Assembly (NCBI RefSeq): GCF_030486595.1
Contig: NZ_JAUJZH010000004.1
Coordinates: forward strand, 1-64,000
Direction: 5' to 3'
Length of the DNA: 64,000 nt
Source of the DNA: Variovorax ginsengisoli
GTDB lineage: Bacteria > Pseudomonadota > Gammaproteobacteria > Burkholderiales > Burkholderiaceae_C
Shown here in pieces: positions 17,400 through 26,299 of this stretch. The stretch's first letter is position 1. Every line of letters starts with the position of its first letter. The position numbers and the translations under genes were made by a program. The notes below the pieces were generated by a model that had not been told where the DNA came from, made no database searches, and worked only from the letters and a program-made list of their open reading frames with translations.

Positions 17400-18220
17400 T
17401 TTCTCGCTGCGCGTTGTCCCAGATAGTCGGCCACCGCGCGGGGCTCGATATAGTTGAAACCGAGGACATCGCGCGCCTCCGGCGACAGACGCTCTCCATC
17501 CATGTTCAGCGGAATGTTGATCTGCTGCTTGAAGTAAGGGATGTTGAACATGTGATTGACCGCGCGCCGAGGCACGCTTGTCGTGTTGAATCCGCCGGCA
17601 TGGAACATCATGCAGTCCAGCACGATGAACGAGCCCGCCTTCGCCGCCACCTGCACGGCGTTGCGCGAAACGTATGCAGATGAGGGAAAGGCCGCGGACT
17701 TGTGGGAGGCTGGCAGCACGAACGTAGCGCCATTGTCGACAGTGAAATCGTCGATGCAATAAAGTGCATTGATCGCCAGCGGCGTAGTGGTAACAAAGTG
17801 CTGATACGGAAGGTCGCGATGCCAGGCGCTTTGACTGTAGCCCTGCTGTGGCGGATTCACGATGCCGTTCTGCTGGTTGAGGATGAACTTGCCGCCGATG
17901 AGCCGCTTCAGAAGGGACATCAACGTCGAATTGAGGGCGAGATCGACAAAGATCTCGCTGCCCTGGATCAGCATCGCACGGATGGTGTCGAACTCCCCGG
18001 CCCGCTTCAACAGAGCTTCGCCGTGTATCCCGACATAGGCCGCGCGCACGCGGTCGAACTCTTGAGCCACACGGGCAATATCATCCGGGCTGTAGCCCGC
18101 ATCCACGACAGCGTACCCGAGTTCTCGAATCTGCTCGACGGCCTCCGCCTCGGAAGTGGAAGCGGCCGTACGGTCCAACACGCCGTAAGACGCTGTGGGA
18201 GGTTGACGTTCGGTCGTCAT
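17396..18220 (-). CDS. Phytanoyl-CoA dioxygenase (PhyH) family oxygenase
   Basis: The protein has 274 residues from the ATG at 18220 ([11 protein letters not shown]). It is a non-haem Fe(II)/2-oxoglutarate enzyme by family. The iron ligands can be read as the H-x-D pair in SAWHRDLPYQHF and a distal His in MMFHAGGFNTT, with a 2-oxoglutarate-binding Arg in SVPRRAVNHMF. Such oxygenases are scattered in glycan and natural-product loci and hydroxylate lipids, sugars or amino acids. Here it lies between a GtrB-like enzyme and a methyltransferase with 4-bp overlaps on both sides, so a hydroxylation-then-methylation step is possible. The substrate is unknown. Confidence 0.83.
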   Translation of the reverse strand: MTTERQPPTASYGVLDRTAASTSEAEAVEQIRELGYAVVDAGYSPDDIARVAQEFDRVRAAYVGIHGEALLKRAGEFDTIRAMLIQGSEIFVDLALNSTLMSLLKRLIGGKFILNQQNGIVNPPQQGYSQSAWHRDLPYQHFVTTTPLAINALYCIDDFTVDNGATFVLPASHKSAAFPSSAYVSRNAVQVAAKAGSFIVLDCMMFHAGGFNTTSVPRRAVNHMFNIPYFKQQINIPLNMDGERLSPEARDVLGFNYIEPRAVADYLGQRAARK

Positions 18221-19161
18221 TGAAGTGGGTCCTGCTGGCCTGGATTCGCGTAGATCTGGCGAATAATCGTGTAGGGACGACGCTTCACCTCCGAAAACAC
18301 CTTGGCAATGTAGATCCCTTGCACGCCGAGGAAGAAGATGATCAAGCCCGAGAAGAGCCATATCGACGCGATGATCGATGTGTAGCCGTCCGGAGGTGCG
18401 GCGATGAATGCATACCTGACCGACAAGTAGACGATGTAGACGAGCGCCGACACGGAGATAAGCAGACCCGAATAGAAGGTGAGCACCAGCGGCAGGCTGC
18501 TGAAAGAGGTGACCGCATTGACGAAATGACTGAACTTTCGCGACAGGGAGTAGGTCGTCGGGCTGGTCGAATGCTTGTTGACGGTGAGTTGCACCTGCCT
18601 GAAGCCTGTGACGACCCACAAGCCCCCAATATTTAGCTCACGTTCCTTGTGCAGCAACAACGAGTCCACGTATCTGCGGGTCATCAGTCTAGCCGTCACG
18701 ATATTGTTCGGCTGGTTGATGCCCGTCAGCATCCGAAAGGCCCGATAGAACAAGGCCCCGCTCATCTGCTCGAAGAATCCGCCTCGACGCCTGGCCTGGA
18801 CGCCGTAGACCACGTCGCATGATCTCGATGCCATCTGCTCCGCGAAAAGGCCGAGCCACTCGGGTTCTTCCTCGAGGTCGCTATCGATCAGGAACACACG
18901 ATCGCCCTTGGCCGCCGCGAGCCCGGTCATCATGGCTTTGTGGTGGCCGAAATTGCGGGAAAGGTCGACAACCACGACACGGCTGTCCACCTGCGTCAGT
19001 TCGATCGCGAGGGCCAAGCTCTGGTCCGGTGAGCCATCGTTGACTAGGATGATCTCGTAGTCCTCTGCGACAAGTTGCCTGGCCGTTTCACTCGCTCGCC
19101 GATGGAATTCAGCGACGTAGGGGGCAGACTGGTAAAGCGTCGCGACGATCGAAAGCTTCAC
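18217..19161 (-). CDS. GtrB-like family 2 glycosyltransferase (polyprenyl-phosphate sugar synthase type)
   Basis: The protein has 314 residues and starts with GTG at 19161, overlapping the WbqC-like stop. The GT2 core has [47 protein letters not shown] and the metal-binding [12 protein letters not shown]. Two C-terminal membrane segments ([20 protein letters not shown] and [20 protein letters not shown]) match GtrB/ArnC/DPM-type architecture. Such enzymes move a sugar from a nucleotide carrier to undecaprenyl phosphate at the inner membrane. The GtrA-like gene nearby would be its flippase partner. The sugar is unknown. Confidence 0.87.
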   Translation of the reverse strand: MKLSIVATLYQSAPYVAEFHRRASETARQLVAEDYEIILVNDGSPDQSLALAIELTQVDSRVVVVDLSRNFGHHKAMMTGLAAAKGDRVFLIDSDLEEEPEWLGLFAEQMASRSCDVVYGVQARRRGGFFEQMSGALFYRAFRMLTGINQPNNIVTARLMTRRYVDSLLLHKERELNIGGLWVVTGFRQVQLTVNKHSTSPTTYSLSRKFSHFVNAVTSFSSLPLVLTFYSGLLISVSALVYIVYLSVRYAFIAAPPDGYTSIIASIWLFSGLIIFFLGVQGIYIAKVFSEVKRRPYTIIRQIYANPGQQDPLQ

Positions 19162-19850
19162 CCTGCATGCCTCATATAGCTTCGCGCATCCTTGCCGCAG
19201 TTGAACATCAGGTCGAGCACCGTGACGCCGTGGGTGAAATCGCCCCAGAGCTGCGGGTATTCAGGATACCCGGCGTAGTCGAACCAGGTCAGCGCAATGC
19301 CACGCTCACGAAAGACGGTCTCGTCCACATAGTTCTTGGCGGACGGGCCGGAGATGTATTCGGTACCACCCGCCTGCACGCAAAGGTCGACGAGGCGCTC
19401 GGTCTTACCGTCGGCGAGGGAAAATGAAGATGAATCACTGATCTTCGTGTCGATTTCCAGGTAACTGCAGATCCGCTCGATGAAGTGACTGTTGAGCTCC
19501 GACAGGTACACGTATTCGGCCTGTCTGTACATGGGCTCAAGCCACACGGCGATTTCTTCGAAGTGCTTGGCGCGCGCATAGTTCTGCACCAGCGATTTCC
19601 AATGCGTGCCGGCCCAATCCGCGCCGTCGATTTCGGTTTCCCTGATCTTTTGCTCGTACTTGCCCTTGACGCGGACTGGCACCGTGAGCCACCGGAGACC
19701 CAGCGGGGTCTTGATCTGGTTTCGATTTCTCCAGTCGCGCCGCGTGTACTGCATGTCGTCGAATAGGATGAACTCATCGACCCGCGCAATGAGGTCGAAG
19801 TATCCCTTCCAGGGGATGTAATTGGACTGAACGATGGCGATCTTCTTCAA
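19158..19850 (-). CDS. WbqC-like family protein
   Basis: From the TTG at 19850 ([20 protein letters not shown]) it has 230 residues, the usual size of the WbqC family. The [17 protein letters not shown] opening, [19 protein letters not shown] and [16 protein letters not shown] are family signatures. WbqC-like proteins are common in O-antigen and capsule loci, but their reaction is not established to my knowledge. TTG is chosen because homology starts exactly there, a GAGAG lies a few bases upstream, and it begins one base after the stop of a small ORF. No ATG is available nearby in frame. Confidence 0.83.
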   Translation of the reverse strand: MKKIAIVQSNYIPWKGYFDLIARVDEFILFDDMQYTRRDWRNRNQIKTPLGLRWLTVPVRVKGKYEQKIRETEIDGADWAGTHWKSLVQNYARAKHFEEIAVWLEPMYRQAEYVYLSELNSHFIERICSYLEIDTKISDSSSFSLADGKTERLVDLCVQAGGTEYISGPSAKNYVDETVFRERGIALTWFDYAGYPEYPQLWGDFTHGVTVLDLMFNCGKDARSYMRHAG

Positions 19851-19851
19851 T

Positions 19852-19962
19852 TCATCTCTCGCGCGCGAAGTTTTGAAGGGTCCGCGCGACCGCGGTGTTG
19901 CGGCTCGCGTTAAGCGCCTCTCGAAAGGCGTCGTCGAAACTCTCGTCTGTGAAATCAAGCAT
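19852..19962 (-). CDS. Small ORF (36 residues) between rfbC and the wbqC-like gene
   Basis: The ORF reads [20 protein letters not shown] and ends NFARER. It is acidic and predicted helical. It starts 25 bp after rfbC and stops one base before the TTG start of the WbqC-like gene, the spacing expected of a translated, coupled gene. I do not recognise it. It may be a real small protein, or merely a leader that feeds ribosomes to the weak TTG start downstream. Length and composition alone do not settle this. Confidence 0.5.
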   Translation of the reverse strand: MLDFTDESFDDAFREALNASRNTAVARTLQNFARER

Positions 19963-19987
19963 TGCAGTTCTTTTTCTATGTAATTGT

Positions 19988-20536
19988 TCAATCGAACAAT
20001 GCAGCTGCTCGAAATTCACCAGCCGCGGAATCCTTCGACGATAGCTTGAGGTCGCCGCCAAAGTCCGGCCAGCGGATGTCCAGGACGGGGTCGTTCCAGA
20101 TGATTGCGCGCTCATGGCTCGGCGCGTAATAGTCGGTCGCCTTGTACAGGAAGTCCGCGGATTCACTTAGTACGAGAAAGGCGTGCGCGAAGCCTGCCGG
20201 TATCCAAAGCTGCTTGTGATTGTCTTCACTCAGTTCGAGCCCAACCCACTGACCAAACGTCGGCGACGACTTGCGGATGTCCACCGCAACGTCGAACACC
20301 GCACCGCGAGCCGCTCGGACCAGCTTGCCTTGAGACTGCTGGATCTGATAGTGCAATCCACGGAGCACACCCTTGACCGAGCGCGAATGATTGTCCTGGA
20401 CAAACTCGACATGCTCGCCCACCGCCTCGTCGAAATCCTTCTGATTGAAGCTTTCGAGGAAGAATCCCCGCGCGTCGCCGAACACCTTGGGCTCGATGAC
20501 AAGCACGTCGGGAATCGAGGTGGGGGTGACTTTCAT
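19988..20536 (-). CDS. rfbC: dTDP-4-dehydrorhamnose 3,5-epimerase
   Basis: The enzyme has 182 residues from the ATG at 20536. It has the RmlC jelly-roll motifs: [35 protein letters not shown] with the catalytic His, [18 protein letters not shown] and [16 protein letters not shown]. The conserved Tyr is in [15 protein letters not shown]. It performs the third step of dTDP-L-rhamnose synthesis. The start overlaps the rfbA stop by 4 bp. The family length is normal and key residues are present. Confidence 0.95.
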   Translation of the reverse strand: MKVTPTSIPDVLVIEPKVFGDARGFFLESFNQKDFDEAVGEHVEFVQDNHSRSVKGVLRGLHYQIQQSQGKLVRAARGAVFDVAVDIRKSSPTFGQWVGLELSEDNHKQLWIPAGFAHAFLVLSESADFLYKATDYYAPSHERAIIWNDPVLDIRWPDFGGDLKLSSKDSAAGEFRAAALFD

Positions 20537-21420
20537 GAGCGCACCTCTTCTGCTAGTAGATGATTGAGGTACTTGCCATACCCGCTCTTCTCCAGCGGCG
20601 CAGCCAGCATCGCCAACTGCTCCGTGGTGATGAACCCGTTCCGCCACGCCACCTCTTCAGGGCACGCGATCTTCAGCCCCTGCCGATGCTCCAGCGTCGC
20701 AATGAACTGCCCCGCCTCCAGCAGGCTCTCGTGCGTCCCCGTGTCCAGCCACGCATACCCCCGCTGCATGATCTGCACATTGAGCTTGCCCAGATCCAGG
20801 TACGCCTGGTTCACGGCCGTGATCTCCAGTTCCCCTCGCGCGCTCGGCTTCACCGCCTTGGCAATGTCGACCACCTGGTTGTCGTAGAAGTACAGCCCGG
20901 TCACCGCATAGCTGCTCTTGGGCTTGACCGGCTTCTCCTCGATGCTGCTGGCCTTCCCGTTGGCATCGAAGGCGACAACGCCATAGCGCTCCGGGTCATG
21001 CACGTGATACGCGAACACCGTCGCGCCCGCGTCCTTCTTGTCAGCATCCGACAGCAGATGCACCAGGTCGTGCCCATAGAAGATGTTGTCCCCCAGCACC
21101 AGCGCGCTCGGCGAATTCCCGACGAACTTGTCCCCGATGATGAACGCCTGCGCCAGCCCGTCCGGACTCGGCTGCACCGCGTACTGCAGGTTGATCCCCC
21201 ACTGGCTGCCGTCCCCCAGCAACTGCTGGAAGCGCGGCGTGTCCTGCGGCGTGCTGATGATCAGGATGTCGCGCATGCCGCCCAGCATCAAGGTGCTCAG
21301 CGGGTAATAGATCATCGGCTTGTCATAGACAGGCAGGAGCTGCTTGCTCATGGCCAGCGTCGCCGGGTGCAGCCGCGTGCCGGAGCCGCCTGCCAGGATG
21401 ATGCCTTTGCGTTGGGTCAT
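20533..21420 (-). CDS. rfbA: Glucose-1-phosphate thymidylyltransferase
   Basis: The enzyme has 295 residues, the normal RmlA length. The N-terminal nucleotide-binding signature is [21 protein letters not shown], followed by [31 protein letters not shown] carries the catalytic Asp, and [19 protein letters not shown] is also typical. It makes dTDP-glucose from glucose-1-phosphate and dTTP, feeding both dTDP-rhamnose and, through RfbB, the dTDP-4-amino sugar of this locus. It starts 16 bp after rfbD and overlaps rfbC. Confidence 0.96.
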   Translation of the reverse strand: MTQRKGIILAGGSGTRLHPATLAMSKQLLPVYDKPMIYYPLSTLMLGGMRDILIISTPQDTPRFQQLLGDGSQWGINLQYAVQPSPDGLAQAFIIGDKFVGNSPSALVLGDNIFYGHDLVHLLSDADKKDAGATVFAYHVHDPERYGVVAFDANGKASSIEEKPVKPKSSYAVTGLYFYDNQVVDIAKAVKPSARGELEITAVNQAYLDLGKLNVQIMQRGYAWLDTGTHESLLEAGQFIATLEHRQGLKIACPEEVAWRNGFITTEQLAMLAAPLEKSGYGKYLNHLLAEEVRS

Positions 21421-21436
21421 TCTTTGTCGTCTCGAA

Positions 21437-22327
21437 TCAGAGGGTTTCGGCGAGCATGCGCGCCACGCCTGCCTGCCAGTGCGGCAGCTTTAGGCCAAAA
21501 GTCGCTTGCAGCTTGTCAGTATTCAGCCGGGAATTGTGTGGGCGAACCGCCGGCGTGGGGAACGCACTGGTCGGCACCGCATCGACCGCCTCGGGCGAAG
21601 CCTTGAGTTCGACCCCTGCCGCCTGCGCTTGCGCCAGCACGAAACGCGCATAGCCGTTCCAACTGGTCTCGCCGCCCGCCACCAGGTGATACAGCCCCGC
21701 CTTGCCCGGGTCGGCAACGGTCGCGCGGATGGCATGGGCCGTCACGTCGGCCAGAAGCTCAGCCCCGGTCGGTGCGCCGAACTGGTCGTCGATCACGGTC
21801 AGACGGTCACGCTCCTTGGCCAGCCGCAGCATCGTCTTGGCGAAGTTGCCGCCGCGCGCCGCATAGACCCAGCTGGTCCGGAAGATCAGGTGCCGCGCGC
21901 AGTGCCGCGCGACCAGCAGCTCGCCTTCGAGCTTGGTGCTGCCGTAGACGCTGAGCGGCGCCGTGAGGTCGTCCTCGAGCCAGGGCTTGTTGCCGCTGCC
22001 ATCGAATACGTAGTCGGTCGAGTAATGCACCATCAGCGCGCCGATCTGCTGCGCCGCCTGCGCTACCACGCCCGGCGAGGTCGCATTCAGCTTGCGCGCG
22101 AACTCCGGCTCGCTCTCGGCCTTGTCGACCGCGGTGTGCGCCGCCGAGTTGACGACCACGTCGGGCCGCACCTTCAGCACCGTTTCGGCCAGCTGTTCCG
22201 GGCGGCTGAAATCGGCATGGAAGTCGGTGCTGTCGAAATCGAGCGCCACCACCTCGCCCAAGGGCGCCAAGCTGCGCTGCAGCTCCCAGCCCACCTGCCC
22301 GCCCTTGCCGAGCAGCAGCAGCTTCAT
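21437..22327 (-). CDS. rfbD: dTDP-4-dehydrorhamnose reductase
   Basis: The enzyme has 296 residues from the ATG at 22327, which overlaps the rfbB stop. The NAD(P)-binding motif [13 protein letters not shown] opens the protein. [26 protein letters not shown] and [11 protein letters not shown] (catalytic Tyr and Lys) are typical RmlD features. It carries out the final reduction to dTDP-L-rhamnose. The much longer upstream reading frame is not homologous and falls inside rfbB. Confidence 0.95.
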   Translation of the reverse strand: MKLLLLGKGGQVGWELQRSLAPLGEVVALDFDSTDFHADFSRPEQLAETVLKVRPDVVVNSAAHTAVDKAESEPEFARKLNATSPGVVAQAAQQIGALMVHYSTDYVFDGSGNKPWLEDDLTAPLSVYGSTKLEGELLVARHCARHLIFRTSWVYAARGGNFAKTMLRLAKERDRLTVIDDQFGAPTGAELLADVTAHAIRATVADPGKAGLYHLVAGGETSWNGYARFVLAQAQAAGVELKASPEAVDAVPTSAFPTPAVRPHNSRLNTDKLQATFGLKLPHWQAGVARMLAETL

Positions 22328-23403
22328 GCCGCCGCCTTGGCGGGCGCAGCCTCGTACTGCTTCTGCACCCATTCGCGGTAGGCACCGCTCTGCACGTTGG
22401 CCACCCATTCGCCGTTGGCGAGATACCACTCGACGGTCTTGCGGATCCCAGTGTCGAAGGTCTCGGCCGGCTTCCAGCCCAGTTCGCGTTCGAGCTTGCG
22501 CGCATCGATCGCGTAGCGGCGGTCGTGGCCCGGGCGGTCGGTGACGTAGCTGATCTGCTCGCGGTAGCTCTTGCCGTCGGCCCGCGGACGCAGTTCGTCG
22601 AGCAGCGCGCACACGGTGTTGACGATCTCGATGTTGGGCTTTTCATTCCAGCCGCCGACGTTGTAGGTCTCCCCCAGCCGGCCGGCTTCGAGCACGCGAC
22701 GGATCGCGCTGCAGTGATCCTTCACGTAGAGCCAGTCGCGCACCTGCATGCCGTCGCCATACACCGGCAGCGGCTTGCCGGCCAGCGCGTTGACGATCAT
22801 CAGCGGAATCAGCTTCTCGGGGAAGTGGAAGGGGCCGTAGTTGTTCGAGCAGTTGGTCGTCAGCACCGGCAGGCCGTAGGTGTGGTGCCAGGCCCGCACC
22901 AGATGGTCGCTGGCCGCCTTGCTGGCCGAGTACGGGCTGTTGGGCTCGTACTTGTTCTCTTCGGTGAAGGCCGGGTCGGTCGCCGAGAGCGAGCCGTACA
23001 CCTCGTCGGTCGACACGTGCAGGAAGCGGAAGGCGGCCTTCTGGTCGGCCGGCAGCGCGCTCCAGTAACCCCGCACCGACTCCAGCAGCCGGAAGGTGCC
23101 GAGCACGTTGGTCTGCACGAAGTCCTCGGGGCCGTGGATGGAACGGTCGACGTGGGATTCGGCCGCGAAGTTGACGATGGCGCGCGGCTTGTGCTCGGCC
23201 AGCAGCCGGTCGAGCAAGGCGCTGTCGCCGATGTCTCCCTGCACGAAGACGTGCTTCGGATTGTCGTCGAGCGACGCCAGGGTCTCGAGATTGCCCGCGT
23301 AGGTCAGCTTGTCCAGGTTAACCACGGCCTCGCCCTGTTGCGCAGCCCAGTCGAGAACGAAATTGGCGCCGATGAAGCCGGCGCCCCCGGTTACCAGGAT
23401 CAT
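22324..23403 (-). CDS. rfbB: dTDP-glucose 4,6-dehydratase
   Basis: The enzyme has 359 residues, normal for RmlB. Motifs are [48 protein letters not shown] (catalytic Asp-Glu), [15 protein letters not shown] and [19 protein letters not shown]. It makes dTDP-4-keto-6-deoxyglucose, a branch point for rhamnose and for the WecE-type transaminase. It is the first gene of the twelve-gene minus-strand run, so the promoter should lie in the 160 bp between it and the divergent phasin gene. Confidence 0.96.
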   Translation of the reverse strand: MILVTGGAGFIGANFVLDWAAQQGEAVVNLDKLTYAGNLETLASLDDNPKHVFVQGDIGDSALLDRLLAEHKPRAIVNFAAESHVDRSIHGPEDFVQTNVLGTFRLLESVRGYWSALPADQKAAFRFLHVSTDEVYGSLSATDPAFTEENKYEPNSPYSASKAASDHLVRAWHHTYGLPVLTTNCSNNYGPFHFPEKLIPLMIVNALAGKPLPVYGDGMQVRDWLYVKDHCSAIRRVLEAGRLGETYNVGGWNEKPNIEIVNTVCALLDELRPRADGKSYREQISYVTDRPGHDRRYAIDARKLERELGWKPAETFDTGIRKTVEWYLANGEWVANVQSGAYREWVQKQYEAAPAKAAA

Positions 23404-23563
23404 GGGAGTCCCTCGCTATTGTGGAGTGTCAAATGTCGCCTGTGGCGGCGCTCGAACCCATGATTATCCCATCCGCGGATGTTTCATTTTGCAGCTAGAA
23501 CCTTAGCTCTACACCGCCCCCCGGCCGCCGCGCTAGAGTGGCTGACCATCCCAAGGAAGACCC
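23404..23563. promoter_or_regulatory. Divergent intergenic region between rfbB and the phasin gene
   Basis: This 160-bp gap must drive rfbB leftward. On the minus strand GATAAT (complement at 23463-23468) resembles a -10 box, with a poor -35 about 18-19 bp away. On the plus strand CTAGAGTG at 23533-23540 lies 23 bp before the phasin ATG and resembles the motif seen before two other genes. AGGAAG just upstream of 23564 is a good ribosome site. Promoter calls are by eye only. Confidence 0.35.
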
Positions 23564-24034
23564 ATGCCGACCTCCGACGACGACAAACCCTCTGACCGCA
23601 TCAAGGACTCCGCCCAGCAGATCTGGCTCGCGGGCCTGGGTGCCTTCGCCAAGATGCAGCAGGAAGGCAGCAAGGCCTTCGAGGCCCTGGTCAAGGATGG
23701 GGCCGGCGTGCAGAAAAAGACCCAGCAGGCCGCCGAAGAAACCCTCGCCCAGGCGCAAGCCCGGATGGCCGGCTTCGCCAGCGAGTTCGGCACCAAGGCC
23801 GCGGGCGGCTGGGGCAAGCTCGAGAACATCTTCGAGGAACGCGTCGCCCGCGCCCTCGAAAAGCTCGGCATGCCGTCGGCCGACGAAGTCGCGGCCCTGC
23901 GGGCCCGGGTCGAGGCGCTCGAGGCGCAGCTCAAGCGCCAGGCCGGCGCCGCCGCGCCCCGCAAGACCGCCGCGCGCAAGACCTCGGAGCCGGCCAAGCC
24001 TTCGCAGCGGCACAAGCCGGGCGGCGCCGGCTGA
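23564..24034 (+). CDS. Phasin-like polyhydroxyalkanoate granule-associated protein
   Basis: The protein has 156 residues. The first 100 form an amphipathic helical phasin domain (QQIWLAGLGAFAKMQQEGSK, FEALVKDGAGVQKKTQQAAE, WGKLENIFEERVARALEKLG). A short coiled coil (VAALRARVEALEAQLKRQ) and a Lys/Ala/Pro-rich tail (APRKTAARKTSE) follow, as in PhaF/PhaI proteins whose tails can contact DNA. It would coat PHA granules. A good ribosome site precedes the ATG. The acyl-CoA-binding protein and the PHA granule-region protein lie nearby, supporting the role. Confidence 0.83.
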   Translation: MPTSDDDKPSDRIKDSAQQIWLAGLGAFAKMQQEGSKAFEALVKDGAGVQKKTQQAAEETLAQAQARMAGFASEFGTKAAGGWGKLENIFEERVARALEKLGMPSADEVAALRARVEALEAQLKRQAGAAAPRKTAARKTSEPAKPSQRHKPGGAG

Positions 24035-24053
24035 AGCGCCTTGACCAGACCCT

Positions 24054-24072
24054 GAGCGCCCGCGCGGCGCTC
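24054..24072 (+). terminator. GC-rich hairpin after the phasin gene
   Basis: A perfect 7-bp stem (GAGCGCC / GGCGCTC) with a 5-nt loop lies 20 bp after the phasin stop. There is no T-run after it, so it may act only as a 3'-end stabiliser or a weak terminator. Confidence 0.3.
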
Positions 24073-24149
24073 GCCCGCCGGCGCGCCGCCTCCCCTGCTT
24101 TCGCGGACTTGCGCTAGAGTGCTCCCCACGAGACAAACGGGGCTACGAC

Positions 24150-24824
24150 ATGGCCAAAAAAGCGCCACGCCGCACTGCGCAACGCATCCTCGAAGCCGCA
24201 CTTGACCTGTTCAACCGCTTCGGGGAACCGAACGTCTCCACCACCCTGGTCGCCGGCGAGCTCAACATCAGCCCCGGCAATCTCTACTACCACTACCCCG
24301 CCAAGGACGAGCTGATCAACCGGCTCTACGAGGGCTACGAAACCGAGCTGCTCGAACTGCTGCATGCCAGCGACGGCGTGCACGACGTCGAGGACGCCTG
24401 GTTCTTCATGCACAGCCTCTTCGAGCTGATCTGGCGCTACCGCTTCCTCTACCGCGACCTGAACGACCTGCTCAGCAAGAACCGCCATCTCGAGACCCAG
24501 TTCCAGCTGGTGCTCAAGAACAAGACCCGCGCCATCCGGGCCCTGATCGCCGGCCTGGGCCGCGCCGGCCACCTCGACATCGATGCGAGGGAGGTCGACA
24601 CCCTGGCGCAGAGCATGGTGGTGGTGCTGACCTACTGGCTCAGCTACGAATACGTGCGCAACCCGCGCGAGGCCCTGGAGCCGGCGCACGCCCAGGGGGC
24701 GCTGATGCGCGGCGCCCACCACACCCTGCACCTGCTGGCGCCTTATCTCGCCACCGAGCAACGCCGCCACCTGCTGGCCCTCAGCAGCGCTTATGCTGGC
24801 GAAGATCAATCCGCGATGGCCTGA
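24150..24824 (+). CDS. TetR-family transcriptional regulator
   Basis: The protein has 224 residues. The N-terminal helix-turn-helix reads TAQRILEAALDLFNRFGEPN then STTLVAGELNISPGNLYYHY, a clear TetR DNA-binding domain. The remainder is a helical ligand-binding domain with an aromatic-rich core (WFFMHSLFELIWRYRFLYRD) that could accept an acyl or acyl-CoA ligand. CTAGAGTG at 24114-24121 may be its -10 region. Its position between a phasin and acyl-CoA-related genes suggests control of fatty-acid or PHA metabolism; its targets are unknown. Confidence 0.87.
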   Translation: MAKKAPRRTAQRILEAALDLFNRFGEPNVSTTLVAGELNISPGNLYYHYPAKDELINRLYEGYETELLELLHASDGVHDVEDAWFFMHSLFELIWRYRFLYRDLNDLLSKNRHLETQFQLVLKNKTRAIRALIAGLGRAGHLDIDAREVDTLAQSMVVVLTYWLSYEYVRNPREALEPAHAQGALMRGAHHTLHLLAPYLATEQRRHLLALSSAYAGEDQSAMA

Positions 24825-24839
24825 CACCTCATAGAGCGA

Positions 24840-25667
24840 ATGAATCCACCCCCACCCGACCCGCTTTCGCTGCTTTCGTCCCGGGAACCCGACACGGTGG
24901 GCCAATGGACCCGGCTGCCCTACCGCGACGGGCCTCGCTTCAACGCCGCCGACCTGCACCTGCACTGGCCCCGGCTGCATGTCGGGCAGGGGCTGCCGCC
25001 GCCGCAGGGTCCGCTCGCCGAGGGCTGGGCGCTCTATCACAGCGGGGATTTCGAACGCGCCGCCGCGCTCGGGTTGGCGCACGCGCCCGAAGGCCTGGCG
25101 CTCGCCAACCAGGCGACGGCGATCTACGCCAACTACCTCGAGCCGCGCGAATCCGTGCGGCAGGCGCTGTTCAAGCAGGTGGCCGAGCGCGCCACCGCGC
25201 AGCTCGCGTCGGACCCGGACGATTGCCAGGCCCTGTACTGGCAGGCCTACGCGCTGGGTCGCTACAGCCAGGGCATCAGCGTGGCGCGGGCCCTGGCGCA
25301 GGGCCTCGGGACCAAAGTCAAGGGCGCGCTCGAACACCTGATCGAACTGCGGCCGCAGCACGCCGACGCCCACGTGGCGCTGGCGGCCTTTCACGCCGAG
25401 GTGATCGACAAGGTCGGCTCGCTGGTGGGCCGCATGACCTACGGAGTGCGCGCCGACGCGGCCGTGTCGCTGTTCGAGCGCGGGCTCCAGCTCAACCCCC
25501 ACTCGGCCAGCGCGCTGATCGAATACGCCCGCGGCCTGCTGATGCTGCACGGCGATTCGCGCATGCCCGAGGCCACCCGGCTCTACGAGCGCGCGGCCCA
25601 CCTCGAACCGGCCGACGCGCGGGAGCGGCTCGATGTCGAGCTGGCGCGGGCCGGATTGATCGATTGA
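24840..25667 (+). CDS. Hypothetical protein with TPR-like helical repeats
   Basis: The protein has 275 residues and no signal peptide or membrane segment. Helical repeats with TPR spacing are visible: AEGWALYHSGDFERAAALGL near residue 60, DDCQALYWQAYALGRYSQGI near 130, ADAHVALAAFHAEVIDKVG near 180, and AAVSLFERGLQLNPHSASAL near 210. It begins 15 bp after the TetR gene on the same strand and may share its transcript. I know of no function; an adaptor role is possible. Confidence 0.65.
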   Translation: MNPPPPDPLSLLSSREPDTVGQWTRLPYRDGPRFNAADLHLHWPRLHVGQGLPPPQGPLAEGWALYHSGDFERAAALGLAHAPEGLALANQATAIYANYLEPRESVRQALFKQVAERATAQLASDPDDCQALYWQAYALGRYSQGISVARALAQGLGTKVKGALEHLIELRPQHADAHVALAAFHAEVIDKVGSLVGRMTYGVRADAAVSLFERGLQLNPHSASALIEYARGLLMLHGDSRMPEATRLYERAAHLEPADARERLDVELARAGLID

Positions 25668-25729
25668 TCTATCTCAACGGCGCCGTCACTTAAGATCGCG
25701 TTTCGTTCCTCATCACGCCCCCATCTTTC

Positions 25730-25984
25730 ATGTCCGACCTGAACGCCCTGTTCGAATCCGCCCAAGCCAACTCCAAGCTGCTCGCCGAGCGCCCGGACAA
25801 CCCCACGCTGCTCAAGATCTACGGCCTGTTCAAGCAGGCCACGGCCGGCGACAACACCGAGAAGAAGCCCAGCTTCAGCGATATCGTGGCGCGCGCCAAG
25901 TGGGACGCCTGGACCGCACGCAAGGGACTGAGCGCCGACGAGGCGAAGCAGCAGTACATCGACCTGATCGAGTCGCTGCGCTGA
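25730..25984 (+). CDS. Acyl-CoA-binding protein (ACBP)
   Basis: The protein has 84 residues, the full size of a single ACBP domain of four helices. Conserved features are LLKIYGLFKQATAGD, the KPSFSDIVARAKWDAW block with the ligand-contacting Lys and Trp, and ADEAKQQYIDLIESL. It binds acyl-CoA esters in the cytoplasm and may buffer or traffic them for lipid or PHA metabolism. TTAAGAT around 25690 could be its -10 box. It is convergent with the PHA granule-region gene, 12 bp away. Confidence 0.92.
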   Translation: MSDLNALFESAQANSKLLAERPDNPTLLKIYGLFKQATAGDNTEKKPSFSDIVARAKWDAWTARKGLSADEAKQQYIDLIESLR

Positions 25985-25996
25985 ACGGCGCCCGGC

Positions 25997-26299
25997 TCAG
26001 GCCGGTGCCGCGCCGGCCAGCAATTCGTCGAGGCTGCTGGCGAGCCGCTGCTCGATCTGCCCGCTGAAGGCCGCGAACAGGAAACCCAGCGTGGCCTCGA
26101 GCCGGAGGCGGTCGGCGCCGACCTCGACCCGGCCATCGACCCCTTCGCGGGTGAATGCCGCCTGGTCGCCATCCGCCCCTTCGACATAGCGGCACTCCAG
26201 GCCGTACGCCTCCTCGGCCTTGCGCATCCACCGGTGCGCGACCTCCCGGGCACCGGCCAGGCCGAGTTGGTGGGCGCGTTCGATCACGATGTCAGCCAC
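25997..26299 (-). CDS. PHA granule-region (polyhydroxyalkanoic acid system) family protein
   Basis: The protein has 100 residues, starting with GTG at 26299. The pattern DIVIERAHQLGLAGAREVAH near the N-terminus and GRVEVGADRLRLEATLGFLF in the second half match the small proteins of PHA systems (PHA_gran_rgn family). Their exact function is not settled. The start overlaps the end of the aminopeptidase gene by 8 bp, so it is probably the last gene of a three-gene minus-strand unit. Confidence 0.8.
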   Translation of the reverse strand: MADIVIERAHQLGLAGAREVAHRWMRKAEEAYGLECRYVEGADGDQAAFTREGVDGRVEVGADRLRLEATLGFLFAAFSGQIEQRLASSLDELLAGAAPA

